Below, in pieces: positions 45,051 through 53,978 of a stretch of DNA of 64,000 nt. The position numbers and the translations under genes were made by a program. The notes beneath the pieces were generated by a model. It saw only the letters and a list, made by a program, of their open reading frames with translations, had not been told where the DNA came from and made no database searches. Location of the stretch: contig JAHEFF010000003.1 of NCBI GenBank assembly GCA_024640315.1, positions 87,963 through 151,962 on the forward strand, in the 5' to 3' direction. The stretch is from Woeseiaceae bacterium (GTDB lineage: Bacteria; Pseudomonadota; Gammaproteobacteria; Steroidobacterales; Woeseiaceae). How positions within the stretch are numbered: position 1 is the stretch's first letter; each line of letters opens with the position of its first letter.

Positions 45051-46553
45051 ATGGAGCAGAAAAAAATCGACCGGCCCGCGTTCATAACGAGCGTCGCGAT
45101 CATTGTCCTGGTCTGCATCCCTCTCGCGGCATCGCCTGATACCAGCGGCGCGATCCTGCAATCCTTGTATGACTACATCGCTAATGAATTCGGCGTGATC
45201 TACCTGATTGCCAGTGTAGGCGCGAACGGTTTTCTGATCTGGCTCGCTTTCAGTAGATTCGGCCATGTGAAGCTGGGTACAGACGATGAGGGACCCGAAT
45301 TCGACACGCTGAGCTGGGTCGCGATGCTGTTCTGCGCAGGCATCGGCGGCGGTCTGATCTACTGGTGTGGAACCGAATGGGCCTTCTATTATCAATCGCC
45401 ACCATTCGGTGCCGAGCCGTATAGCGCGGAAGCGGCCGAATGGGCTTCAACGTACGGCTTGTTCCACTGGGGATTTACCGCCTGGGCGTTCTATTGCCTG
45501 CCCACGCTCGCCGTCGGTTACCCCTACTACGTCAGGAAGCTGACGCACATGCGCTTCAGCAATAGCTGCAACTACTTTCTGTCCGCTAACGAAGTCGGTC
45601 CTACCGCCCGCTTTATCGACTTTCTGTTCATCATGGCGATGGTTGGCGGCGCCGCCACGTCGCTTGGTTTTTCGACGCCGATGATCGCGGCTTGCGTCTC
45701 CTGGCTCTTTGATATCGAGCACACGTTCGCGCTTGAAGTCGAGATGATGTTTCTCTGCATGTTTCTTTTTGCAGGCAGCGTGTGGCTGGGACTCCGGAAA
45801 GGCATCAGAACGCTGAGCGACATCAACCTGGTGATTGGCCTCTGCCTGCTGCTTTTCATCCTGGTGGTCGGACCAACGGCATTCCTGCTAAAGACGAGCC
45901 TGAACGGGGTGGGCGTGCTGTTGCAGAACATCGTGCGTATGAATTTCTGGACCGATCCGTTCACGGACTCGGGTTTTGTTGAAAACTGGACCATATTCTA
46001 CTGGGCCTGGTGGATCGCATTCGCACCTTATGTCGGAATGTTTGTCGCGCGAATCTCGCGTGGCCGAACCATCCGCCAGATTATCGTCGGCATGCTTGTT
46101 CTCGGTTCACTGGGTTGCTGGGTTTTCTACATGATCATCGGAAATTACTCACTATTCCTCGAGCTTGAGGGAATCGTTAAGAGCACCGAGATAATCAATA
46201 ACGAAAGTCAGAGCGCCGCCATAATCGCCACTTTGACCCAGCTGCCGTTACCGGCCGTGGTCGTTGGCGTTTTTTGTCTCATGGCGATCATTTTCGTGGC
46301 AACGACCTACGACTCGGCTTCCTACACGCTGGCATCCAGCGCCACGCTTAACATTCCGGCGGGCGACGATCCGTCTCGTGGACATCGCGTCTTCTGGGCA
46401 TTCGCCCTTGGCTTACTACCGATCACACTGATGTTCATCGGTGGCCTCAAGGTAATGCAGGTCGTATTACTCGTCGTATCTTTACCCATCCTGATTGTCG
46501 GTATCGTTATGTGTGTATCGCTCGTCAGGTCCCTGCAGGAGGACGTCAAATGA
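45051..46553 (+). CDS. BCCT-family transporter, CaiT-like
   Basis: A 500-residue BCCT protein with twelve helices that resembles E. coli CaiT in several places. These include PEFDTLSWVAMLF (CaiT PEFSTASWIFMMF), QSPPFGAEP (STPPFGLEP), the GLFHWG region, RMNFWTDPF (RMLFYTDPI) and FYWAWWIAFAPYVGMFVARISRGRTIRQ. The helix with LRKGIRTLSD carries Arg where CaiT has the Arg that replaces a sodium ion. This hints at sodium-independent exchange, although the glycine-rich helix here (AGIGGGLIYW) is more like other BCCTs. AGGGAGAG precedes ATG 45051. Carnitine, gamma-butyrobetaine or a related betaine is the likely cargo. Confidence 0.88.
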   Translation: MEQKKIDRPAFITSVAIIVLVCIPLAASPDTSGAILQSLYDYIANEFGVIYLIASVGANGFLIWLAFSRFGHVKLGTDDEGPEFDTLSWVAMLFCAGIGGGLIYWCGTEWAFYYQSPPFGAEPYSAEAAEWASTYGLFHWGFTAWAFYCLPTLAVGYPYYVRKLTHMRFSNSCNYFLSANEVGPTARFIDFLFIMAMVGGAATSLGFSTPMIAACVSWLFDIEHTFALEVEMMFLCMFLFAGSVWLGLRKGIRTLSDINLVIGLCLLLFILVVGPTAFLLKTSLNGVGVLLQNIVRMNFWTDPFTDSGFVENWTIFYWAWWIAFAPYVGMFVARISRGRTIRQIIVGMLVLGSLGCWVFYMIIGNYSLFLELEGIVKSTEIINNESQSAAIIATLTQLPLPAVVVGVFCLMAIIFVATTYDSASYTLASSATLNIPAGDDPSRGHRVFWAFALGLLPITLMFIGGLKVMQVVLLVVSLPILIVGIVMCVSLVRSLQEDVK

Positions 46554-48106
46554 TGCGCAGTGCTGCGATCGCATTGCTCTTTATGATGTTAGTGGCTTGC
46601 ACCCGGCAGCCCGAAGTCAACGTAGACGGCGAGCAACTCCGCGGTGAGCGCCTCGACGACACAGGTATCGCGGTCTTCAGGGGTGTTCCTTTCGCCGAGC
46701 CCCCGCTCGGAGACCTTCGCTGGCGGTCGCCGCAACCGCTGCAGACAAAAGTTCCGGATCGCAATGCGACGGAATTTGCGCCCGCCTGCATGCAGTCGAT
46801 GGGGATCCTCGAATGGTATCGGGACATGGCCGAACTTTTCGGCAGCACCCGAAACGAATTTTCGGATCTGGCGGTCAGCGAGGATTGTCTTTACCTCAAC
46901 ATTTGGACAGCGAACCTGGACGAGAATGCCAGGCGTCCGGTCATGGTCTACCTACATGGCGGCAGCAACGACCAGGGCTGGGCCTATGAACCGGACTACC
47001 ACGGGCATGTACTTGCCGAACGTGGCGTTGTACTCGTCAGTATTGCTTACCGCCTGGGCGTGTTCGGTTTTCTCTCGCATCCGGACATCGGTGATAGCGA
47101 GGCCCAGGCCAATTTCGGGCTTTGGGATCAGATTGCGGCGCTGGAGTGGATACAGAAAAATATCAGCAAGTTTGGCGGCGACCCAAGCCGTATCACCGTG
47201 TTCGGCGAATCAGCCGGCTCCCAGGATGTACTGGCCTTGATGGCCTCGGAAAGAGCCGCCGGCCTGTTCCATGGCGGTATCATGCAAAGTAACGCCGGGT
47301 TTGGAATTGGCCGTCGGGGATCGCCTTCCCTTGACGACGAACGACAACGCGGCATGGATACCGCGGCTTTGTTCGGCTTCGACGGTACCGACGCCTGGCA
47401 ACAGCTGAAGTCAGTGCCGGCAAGCGAGTTACTCGCGAAGTACGAGGAAACCTTTTCCAGCTACTACCACTCGCCGGCCATTGACGGACAAATCCTCGAA
47501 CGATCCGTCTGGGAAACGATTAATGATGGTGGCCTTGCCGACATTCCGTTCATCATCGGCAGCAACGGCGACGAGTGGTATAGCCGGGTTCCCGAGGACG
47601 CCGGAGAAGCAGAGCTTCTGAAGGCTATTGAGTCGTCATCTCACCTGAATTCTCCCGATACGCTCGCCGCCCTGCAGGGTGAAACAGACTATCGCCGCGC
47701 CATCGACCGCATCTCGGCTGGCAACGGGATGTTGTGCCCGTCTCAATATACTGCGGCTCAGTACGACGATGCGTGGGTCTACCACTTTACGCGGATTCGT
47801 GACGGTGAAGGTGGCGCCACGGTGCGCGCCTACCACGGTGCGGAACTGCCCTACGTTTTTGGCACGCACCCGTCGTGGATGGCAACGTCCGACATCGATC
47901 GGCACCTGACAGACCAGATTCTTTCATACTGGACGCAATTCGCCGCGACCGGCAACCCGAATTTACCTGGCCTGCCCGAATGGCCTTCGTTCAACCTGCC
48001 GGGACACCAGGTTATGGTATTTGGTGACGAGATGACGGCAACTAGTGCGCCGGAGCCTGACCTGTGTCGGATTTTCAGCAGATCAGTCGCTGAAACTCTG
48101 GAATAG
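46550..48106 (+). CDS. type B carboxylesterase lipoprotein
   Basis: A 518-residue protein with a lipoprotein signal (MMLVACT) and a type B carboxylesterase/cholinesterase-family domain. It shows GIAVFRGVPFAEPPLG and RWRSPQPL, SEDCLYLNIW, the oxyanion GGSNDQGWAY, the nucleophile FGESAGSQD, and a His region in VRAYHGAELPYVFG. It overlaps the BCCT stop (ATGA), and AGGAGG lies just upstream. This family cleaves carboxyl esters, including choline esters in animals. An outer-surface ester hydrolase coupled to a BCCT carrier suggests acyl-carnitine or choline-ester use, which is inferred. Confidence 0.88.
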   Translation: MMRSAAIALLFMMLVACTRQPEVNVDGEQLRGERLDDTGIAVFRGVPFAEPPLGDLRWRSPQPLQTKVPDRNATEFAPACMQSMGILEWYRDMAELFGSTRNEFSDLAVSEDCLYLNIWTANLDENARRPVMVYLHGGSNDQGWAYEPDYHGHVLAERGVVLVSIAYRLGVFGFLSHPDIGDSEAQANFGLWDQIAALEWIQKNISKFGGDPSRITVFGESAGSQDVLALMASERAAGLFHGGIMQSNAGFGIGRRGSPSLDDERQRGMDTAALFGFDGTDAWQQLKSVPASELLAKYEETFSSYYHSPAIDGQILERSVWETINDGGLADIPFIIGSNGDEWYSRVPEDAGEAELLKAIESSSHLNSPDTLAALQGETDYRRAIDRISAGNGMLCPSQYTAAQYDDAWVYHFTRIRDGEGGATVRAYHGAELPYVFGTHPSWMATSDIDRHLTDQILSYWTQFAATGNPNLPGLPEWPSFNLPGHQVMVFGDEMTATSAPEPDLCRIFSRSVAETLE

Positions 48107-48110
48107 TTCA

Positions 48111-48132
48111 ACCGGTATCATCCGGTGTTTTT
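48111..48132 (+). terminator. probable Rho-independent terminator of the 40325-48106 operon
   Basis: ACCGG-TATCAT-CCGGT forms a 5-bp GC-rich stem followed by GTTTTT. It begins 4 bases after the carboxylesterase stop. The stem is short, so the strength is uncertain. Confidence 0.45.
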
Positions 48133-48275
48133 GAGTCGACCGGCCCGGAAAACACTGCGTCAGAACGAACTCTACCGCGTAGAATAATGTAGCACACGTA
48201 TCAATCGAGCAGTCGGATTGCCTGCAACCGTGCCGACGACTATTCTAATAAAGTAAACAATACCGGGGAGTCACC

Positions 48276-49067
48276 ATGAGAAACCACAGCTTTATTCTTA
48301 TCAGCGTCGGCATGACACTCAGTCCGCTGGCACTGGCAGACGTTGCCAGGCACACGACGGTAACCATGGACGCAAACGGAAACCGCACCGAGTACACGGA
48401 AATGGTGGCTGACGACAATGGCAACCTCAGAATAGAAATTTACGCTGTCGACGGTTCAGGCAATCGCGGCGCATTGCGTGACTTCGTTGTCTTCCAGGCG
48501 AAGGAGCAAAAAATGCTGACATCCAGTGGTGGCACCTGCCAGTCAATGAGTTACGACAGCGACGAGCTCCCGGGCGGCATAACCGCGGCCGAGCTGGCAG
48601 AAGCGCAAAAGGCCATTGCCGAGATGAAAGCGCAGAATCCCGATATGGCAAAAATGCTGGAACAACAAATGGGCAGTGGCATGGCGGCCATGATGGGCGG
48701 CGAAAAGAGTGAAATTCAGATAGTGCAAACGGGAGAGACCAGGACCATCGACGATTACGACACAACTGGCTTTCGGGTCAGCGGCTTACCCGGTGCCATC
48801 GGCAATTACACGGTCTGGGCCGCTGATATCAATGATGTCGAGGGAGCCCGAACCATGGGCGCTGCATCCGCCGGAATGATGCGCGCAAGTAAAAAGATGA
48901 TGGACAACATGGGAATGGGCCAGATATTTGGCGGAAACATTTTCGCCGAGATGATGGAAAAGATGGAGAACTACTACCCGATCGTGAGTGACATCAACGG
49001 CGGCGAGACGAAATTGATCAGCACCGACGGAGCTGGCTCAAGCGACTTTTATCCTGCCTGTAACTAG
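48276..49067 (+). CDS. exported Met-rich protein of unknown function
   Basis: A 263-residue protein with a signal peptide (FILISVGMTLSPLALA). I do not recognise a family. The middle (about 105-150) is a Met/Gln-rich helix (KAQNPDMAKMLEQQ, MGSGMAAMMGG). A second Met-rich helix (SAGMMRASKKMMDNMG) precedes the C-terminus. The regular beta pattern and TRTIDDYDTTGFRV resemble LolA/DUF4412-like periplasmic proteins. A similar but longer protein lies at 54296. A GGGGAG sequence precedes ATG 48276. Expression context: an isolated gene between an operon terminator and a convergent permease. Confidence 0.75.
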   Translation: MRNHSFILISVGMTLSPLALADVARHTTVTMDANGNRTEYTEMVADDNGNLRIEIYAVDGSGNRGALRDFVVFQAKEQKMLTSSGGTCQSMSYDSDELPGGITAAELAEAQKAIAEMKAQNPDMAKMLEQQMGSGMAAMMGGEKSEIQIVQTGETRTIDDYDTTGFRVSGLPGAIGNYTVWAADINDVEGARTMGAASAGMMRASKKMMDNMGMGQIFGGNIFAEMMEKMENYYPIVSDINGGETKLISTDGAGSSDFYPACN

Positions 49068-49079
49068 ATGGATGAACGA

Positions 49080-49889
49080 CTAGCCGAGGATCTGAAACGC
49101 CATTCGAAGAGCAACGACCAACAGGAACAGGCCAAATAACAGGCTTAACCACCGCTTGGGCATTGCGTGCGCCAATTTCGCACCGAGAGGTGCAAATAAG
49201 ATCGTTGCAGGAACGATGAGTGAGAATCCAACAAGGTTGACGAAACCCAGGCTTCCGTAGGGAAGCATTTCATTGCCCCAACCGGTGTAGATAAAGCCGA
49301 TAGTCCCCGGCACGGCTATGAATGCACCGAAGAGCGCTGATGTACCGATTGCAATATGAATGGGTCGGCCGCATCGGGTCATTACCGGCACACTCATGGA
49401 GCCACCGCCAATTCCCATCATTGCCGAGACAAGACCAATTCCCACCGGCACCGTGGGACCCAAAATGCCTCGTGGAACATCCGCAGCAATAGCATTGTCA
49501 TCGAACGGCATAATCATCTTCAGCGCAACAATCAGTGCGACAACGGAAAAGACCGCATAGAGCGTCTGGCTGGTCACTTCGCCGGCCACCAGTGTTCCGA
49601 TCGCCGCGCCAATCACTATAAACGGTGACCAGTAACGCACCAGGTCGGTAGATATTCCACGCTTCTGATGGTGTGCACGAGCCGACGAAATCGATGTGGG
49701 AATAATTGTCGCAAGTGACGTGCCAACGGCGACATGCATCCGAATCGACGGATCGACGCCGACAAACCCCAACACAATTTCAAGCACGGGCACGATGACG
49801 ATTCCACCACCGACACCGAGCAGGCCGGCAATGACGCCGCCGGCTGCACCGGTCGCGATCATGGCAAGAACAAGACTGAACATGTCCAT
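49080..49889 (-). CDS. TauE/SafE (DUF81) family permease
   Basis: A 269-residue membrane protein with about eight helices and the duplicated TauE/SafE glycine-rich motifs: GVIAGLLGVGGGIVIVPVL at the start and AMMGIGGGSMSVPVMT mid-protein. The family exports or imports sulfite, sulfoacetate and other organosulfur anions. It lies 3 bases after the Lrp-type regulator on the same strand, so it is probably in the regulator's transcript. Substrate unknown; a sulfur link would fit the DmdA-like gene. Confidence 0.87.
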   Translation of the reverse strand: MDMFSLVLAMIATGAAGGVIAGLLGVGGGIVIVPVLEIVLGFVGVDPSIRMHVAVGTSLATIIPTSISSARAHHQKRGISTDLVRYWSPFIVIGAAIGTLVAGEVTSQTLYAVFSVVALIVALKMIMPFDDNAIAADVPRGILGPTVPVGIGLVSAMMGIGGGSMSVPVMTRCGRPIHIAIGTSALFGAFIAVPGTIGFIYTGWGNEMLPYGSLGFVNLVGFSLIVPATILFAPLGAKLAHAMPKRWLSLLFGLFLLVVALRMAFQILG

Positions 49890-49892
49890 CGC

Positions 49893-50360
49893 TCAGATCG
49901 GCAGCACCGTCGTGTGCTTGATCTCGGAAAGCGCAATGCTCGAGTTGACTTCCTGCACACCGGGAAGCTGTGACAGCTTCTCGTACATGAAGCGCTCGTA
50001 ATCTTTTATGTCTTCGGCAACGATACGCAGCAGGAAATCGACGTTGCCCAGAACAACGTAGCAATCGAGAACCTCCGGGTATTGACGAACTGCTTCTGCA
50101 AAGTCGGTAAGGTTGCTGCGTCCGTGCGACGTCAGTTTTACGTGGGCGAAGACCATGGTGCTCAAACCCACCTTCTCGCGATCCAGTATTGCCGGCTGAT
50201 CCTTGATCACTCCCTCGTCACGCAAGCGCTGGATCCTGCGCCAGCACGCCGATTGAGACAGGCCGATCCGTTCGCCAATTTCGGTGGCCTTAATACCGGG
50301 TTTGGTCTGCAGGAGGCCAAGAATTCGGCGATCTGTCTGGTCCAGGTCGATTTTTTGCAT
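49893..50360 (-). CDS. Lrp/AsnC-family transcriptional regulator, probable regulator of the bkd operon
   Basis: A 155-residue Lrp-type protein. The N-terminal winged helix-turn-helix (LDQTDRRILGLLQTKPG, IGLSQSACWRRIQRL) is followed by the RAM ligand-binding domain (YPEVLDCYVVLGNVDFLLRIVA). It is divergent from the branched-chain 2-oxoacid dehydrogenase genes across 149 bases, the arrangement of bkdR in Pseudomonas, where BkdR activates bkd in response to branched-chain amino acids. That role here is inferred from position. Confidence 0.9.
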   Translation of the reverse strand: MQKIDLDQTDRRILGLLQTKPGIKATEIGERIGLSQSACWRRIQRLRDEGVIKDQPAILDREKVGLSTMVFAHVKLTSHGRSNLTDFAEAVRQYPEVLDCYVVLGNVDFLLRIVAEDIKDYERFMYEKLSQLPGVQEVNSSIALSEIKHTTVLPI

Positions 50361-50509
50361 AACTTATGACCTTAATTAACGTATTTGCACATAGTTTATG
50401 CCTCAAACAATAACTTAGCAAAGAAGATTGCAACCACATTCGCGGTTTATGCGGATATATTGTGCGGTCAGGTGAAGGCACAATAACGACAACAGCGGAA
50501 CAGACTCGC
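50361..50509. promoter_or_regulatory. divergent control region between the Lrp-type regulator and bkd genes
   Basis: 149 AT-rich bases. TTTATG/CTTATG-type motifs recur at 50364-50368, 50396-50400 and 50447-50451; the first two are 32 bases apart, about three helical turns. Lrp-type proteins wrap DNA over several such sites, so these are plausible operators. I could not fix a -35/-10 pair with confidence. Confidence 0.35.
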
Positions 50510-51745
50510 ATGGCCAGACAATCACGACTGCACATCCCACATCCCTCGGCGCGTCCCGGCGAAAAACCGGATTTCAGCTACCTGGACCTGTCGCCAGCCG
50601 GTAGCGTCGAAAAGCCGTCAATCGATGTCCGCACCCGGGATATTGAAAACCTGAGCACAGACCTGGTCCGGGTCCTTGACGACGAGCACCACGCCCAGGG
50701 CGAGTGGAATCCGAACCTTGATCCGGAGAAATTGCAAATCGGTCTCAGGTGGATGCTGCTCAACCGCATTTTCGATCAACGACTCTGGCAGATTCAGCGA
50801 CAGGGCCAGATCAGTTTCTACATGGAATCAAAAGGCGAGGAAGCGGTCTCGATTGCACAGGGAATGGCGTTGCGTGCCGGCGACATGTGTTTCCCGTCCT
50901 ACAGAAATACAGGACTCTTCCTGTACAGAGGCACGAAACTGGTCGACATGATGTGCCAGTGCCTTTCGAATACGCGTGACATGTGTAAGGGGCGCCAGTT
51001 GCCGATTCTTTATCACAACAAAGACGCGAATATCTTTTCGATCTCCGGCAACCTTGGTACGCAGTATCCACACGCCGTTGGCTGGGCGATGGCGTCGGCG
51101 ATCAAGGGCGAAGATCACATCGCGGCATCGTGGTTGGGAGACGGGGCCACTGCGGAAGCCGACTTCCATTACGCAATCACGTTCGCTGCGGTTTACCAGG
51201 CCCCCGTCATATTGAACATCGTCAACAACCAGTGGGCGATTTCCACATTTCAGGGTTTTGCCGGTGGCGAACGCAGACCGTTTGCCGCTCGCGGCATTGG
51301 TCTCGGCATTCCGGGTATTCGTGTTGATGGTAATGACTTTCTGGCCGTCTACTCCGCAACCTTGTGGGCCGCGGATCGCGCAAGGCGCGGCGGTGGACCG
51401 ACGATCATTGAGCACGTGACCTATCGCGGCGGTGCGCATTCAACCAGCGATGATCCGACGAAGTATCGGCCGAAAGATGAGTGGGAAGCTTTCCCGCTGG
51501 GCGACCCGGTCGAACGTCTCAAGCAACACCTTATTACGGAAGGACATTGGTCCGAAGAACAACACCAGGCAGTTCTCGACGAGTACAAGGAGAAAATCAC
51601 CGAAGCCTGGAAAGAGGCCCGCACGTTCGGAACCATGACACAAGGACCGTTCCTCGACCCATCGGAAATGTTTGACGACGTTTATGCCGACCTTCCTGAG
51701 CACCTGATAAAACAGCGCCGTGAGATGCTGGAGCTGGAGTCTTAG
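50510..51745 (+). CDS. bkdA1: branched-chain 2-oxoacid dehydrogenase E1 alpha
   Basis: A 411-residue thiamine-diphosphate enzyme subunit. The ThDP motif runs from LGDGATAEADFHYAI to VNNQWAIS. The family's RNTGLFLYRG and THVTYRGGAHSTSDDP-like segment (phosphorylation-loop region in mammals) are present. It decarboxylates the 2-oxo acids of Val, Leu and Ile. The start is ATG 50510; an upstream in-frame start at 50462 is possible. It is the first gene of the bkd operon, 2 bases before E1 beta. Confidence 0.94.
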   Translation: MARQSRLHIPHPSARPGEKPDFSYLDLSPAGSVEKPSIDVRTRDIENLSTDLVRVLDDEHHAQGEWNPNLDPEKLQIGLRWMLLNRIFDQRLWQIQRQGQISFYMESKGEEAVSIAQGMALRAGDMCFPSYRNTGLFLYRGTKLVDMMCQCLSNTRDMCKGRQLPILYHNKDANIFSISGNLGTQYPHAVGWAMASAIKGEDHIAASWLGDGATAEADFHYAITFAAVYQAPVILNIVNNQWAISTFQGFAGGERRPFAARGIGLGIPGIRVDGNDFLAVYSATLWAADRARRGGGPTIIEHVTYRGGAHSTSDDPTKYRPKDEWEAFPLGDPVERLKQHLITEGHWSEEQHQAVLDEYKEKITEAWKEARTFGTMTQGPFLDPSEMFDDVYADLPEHLIKQRREMLELES

Positions 51746-51747
51746 CC

Positions 51748-52764
51748 GTGGCGCAAATGAATATGATCGAGGCGATTCGTTCAGGACTGGACGTTTTGAT
51801 GGACAAGGACCCGAATGTCGTCATCATGGGTGAGGACGTCGGTTACTTCGGCGGCGTATTTCGTTGCACAGATGGATTGCAGCGCAAGTTCGGTGAACAT
51901 CGTGTCATCGATGCACCCATTGCCGAGGGCGGCATCATCGGTACCGCTATCGGTATGGGGCTTAACGGCCTGCGGCCGGTGGCAGAAATCCAGTTTGCAG
52001 ATTACATCTACCCCGGCTTCGATCAGGTGGTCAGTGAACTCGCGAGAATTCGATACCGCAGCGGCGGCGATTTCTTTTCTCCCGTGACGATTCGTACGCC
52101 GTGTGGCGGCGGCATCCGGGGCGGACAGACTCACTCGCAATCCCCCGAGGCGATCTTTACGCATATCAGCGGCATCAAGGTTGTCATTCCGTCAAACCCT
52201 TATGATGCAAAAGGCCTCTTGATCAGCTCCATCGAGTCAGACGATCCTGTCGTCTTTTTCGAACCTAAACGAATCTACAACGGCCCATTTGATGGCGATC
52301 CGGAGAATCCCGCTGTGCCATGGACGTCACACCCGAAAGGCGACGTTCCCAAGGGCTATTACTCTATCCCGCTTGGATCGGCAGAGATCGTCGAGGAAGG
52401 CAGCGAACTGACGATCATTACTTACGGTACGCTCGTGCATGTAGCACAGGCCGCTGCCAAACTCGTTGGCGTTGATGCCGAAATCATCGACGTTCGCACA
52501 CTTTCACCACTCGATACGACTACACTCGAAGAGTCTGTCAAAAAAACCGGGCGATGCCTGATTGCACATGAAGCCACCCGCTTCTCAGGGTTTGGCGCAG
52601 AACTCGTTACCACCGTTCAGGAGGCATGCTTTTATCATCTGGAGGCGCCTATCGAGCGGGTCGCCGGTTGGGACACCCCCTATCCGCATGCGTTTGAGTG
52701 GCAGTACTTCCCGGGCAAGAAACGTATCGCCGCCGGCATTCGCAAAGTGATGGAAGTTCAATGA
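51748..52764 (+). CDS. bkdA2: branched-chain 2-oxoacid dehydrogenase E1 beta
   Basis: A 338-residue E1 beta subunit. It shows MGEDVGYFGGVFRCT, IDAPIAEGGIIGTAIGMG, QFADYIYPGFDQ and the C-terminal WDTPYPHAFEW. It completes the ThDP active site with E1 alpha. GTG 51748 is preceded by GGAG; ATG 51757 is an alternative. The stop overlaps the E2 start (ATGA). Confidence 0.94.
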   Translation: MAQMNMIEAIRSGLDVLMDKDPNVVIMGEDVGYFGGVFRCTDGLQRKFGEHRVIDAPIAEGGIIGTAIGMGLNGLRPVAEIQFADYIYPGFDQVVSELARIRYRSGGDFFSPVTIRTPCGGGIRGGQTHSQSPEAIFTHISGIKVVIPSNPYDAKGLLISSIESDDPVVFFEPKRIYNGPFDGDPENPAVPWTSHPKGDVPKGYYSIPLGSAEIVEEGSELTIITYGTLVHVAQAAAKLVGVDAEIIDVRTLSPLDTTTLEESVKKTGRCLIAHEATRFSGFGAELVTTVQEACFYHLEAPIERVAGWDTPYPHAFEWQYFPGKKRIAAGIRKVMEVQ

Positions 52765-53978
52765 GTGAGTATATTTTCAAGCTACCGGATCTTGGTGAGG
52801 GTACTGTCGAATCGGAAATCGGCGAGTGGAACGTCAAGGTCGGTGACATGGTTGCCGAGGATTCGATCGTCGGCACCATGATGACGGACAAGGCGGCTGT
52901 CGAACTAAACTCACCAGTCTCGGGCAAAGTGTTGTCCCTGGCGGGAGAACCAGGCGACAAGGTCGCCGTCGGGGCGCCACTGGTCGTCTTCGAAACGGAC
53001 GGCCAGGCGGCTGGGAAAGAGTCCTTACCAGCTGATCCGGATCCCGGTCAGCCCGAGCAGGCGAGGAAGCTTCCTGACGCTGTCGAACCCCGACCTGCCG
53101 TTCAAAACGGCAAGGTGATTACGTCACCGGCAATTCGTCGCCGCGCCAGGGAAGCGGGCATCGATCTCTCAACCGTCCCCGGCAGTGGAGCCGGCGGCAG
53201 AATCATGAAAAGTGACTTCGATGAATTCCTGAAGTCAAAAACATCCGGCAAAGCGCCAATGCAACCGGTTCGCAGGCCGACCAAAACTGAAGAGATTAAA
53301 GTCATCGGTTTGCGTCGGGTCATTGCAGAAAGAATGACCGAGGCGAATCGTCAGATACCACATTTCGCATACGTCGAAGAAATAGACATCACCGAGCTGG
53401 AGGCGTTGCGCCAGCACCTGAACAGCAAGAAGACTGATTCGTCCGAAAGACTGACCTTGCTCCCGTTTCTCGGGCTCGCGCTGATTCGCGCCCTCCGGGA
53501 TTTTCCGCAGTGCAACACGACCTATGACCAAAGTCGCAATGTTCTGCTCAGGCATGGCGCGGTTCATTTGGGAATCGCCACTCAAACGCCGGACGGACTC
53601 AAGGTTCCAGTGGTAATAAACGCCGAGGATCGGTCGATCGAAGACCTGTCGAATGAAATCAAACGCGTTTCGGTAGCGGCGAAAAACAACACAGCGAAGA
53701 AAAACGAGCTGTCCGGCTCAACCATTACGATTACCAGTCTCGGCAAATTGGGTGGCATCGTTTCAACACCGGTCATCAATATGCCGGAGGTTGCCATCAT
53801 CGGCGTCAACAAGGCAGTTGAACGACCGGTAGTTGTCAACGGCCAGGTGACGATTCGCCTGATGATGAACCTCTCTTCATCGTTCGACCATCGTTTCGTC
53901 GACGGCTACGACGCGGCGGCCATGATCCAGAAAATCAAAGAGATGCTCGAGCATCCGGCGACCATATTTATCGGTTAA
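52761..53978 (+). CDS. bkdB: branched-chain 2-oxoacid dehydrogenase E2 (lipoamide acyltransferase)
   Basis: A 405-residue E2 with one N-terminal lipoyl domain (lipoyl Lys44 in MMTDKAAVEL) and a flexible acidic/Pro linker. A peripheral-subunit-binding domain follows (about 115-150: SPAIRRRAREAGIDL, GSGAGGRI), then the catalytic domain ending in the active-site SFDHRFVDGYDAA. It transfers the branched acyl group to CoA. The dihydrolipoyl dehydrogenase (E3) gene that often follows is absent, so E3 must be encoded elsewhere. Confidence 0.94.
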   Translation: MSEYIFKLPDLGEGTVESEIGEWNVKVGDMVAEDSIVGTMMTDKAAVELNSPVSGKVLSLAGEPGDKVAVGAPLVVFETDGQAAGKESLPADPDPGQPEQARKLPDAVEPRPAVQNGKVITSPAIRRRAREAGIDLSTVPGSGAGGRIMKSDFDEFLKSKTSGKAPMQPVRRPTKTEEIKVIGLRRVIAERMTEANRQIPHFAYVEEIDITELEALRQHLNSKKTDSSERLTLLPFLGLALIRALRDFPQCNTTYDQSRNVLLRHGAVHLGIATQTPDGLKVPVVINAEDRSIEDLSNEIKRVSVAAKNNTAKKNELSGSTITITSLGKLGGIVSTPVINMPEVAIIGVNKAVERPVVVNGQVTIRLMMNLSSSFDHRFVDGYDAAAMIQKIKEMLEHPATIFIG

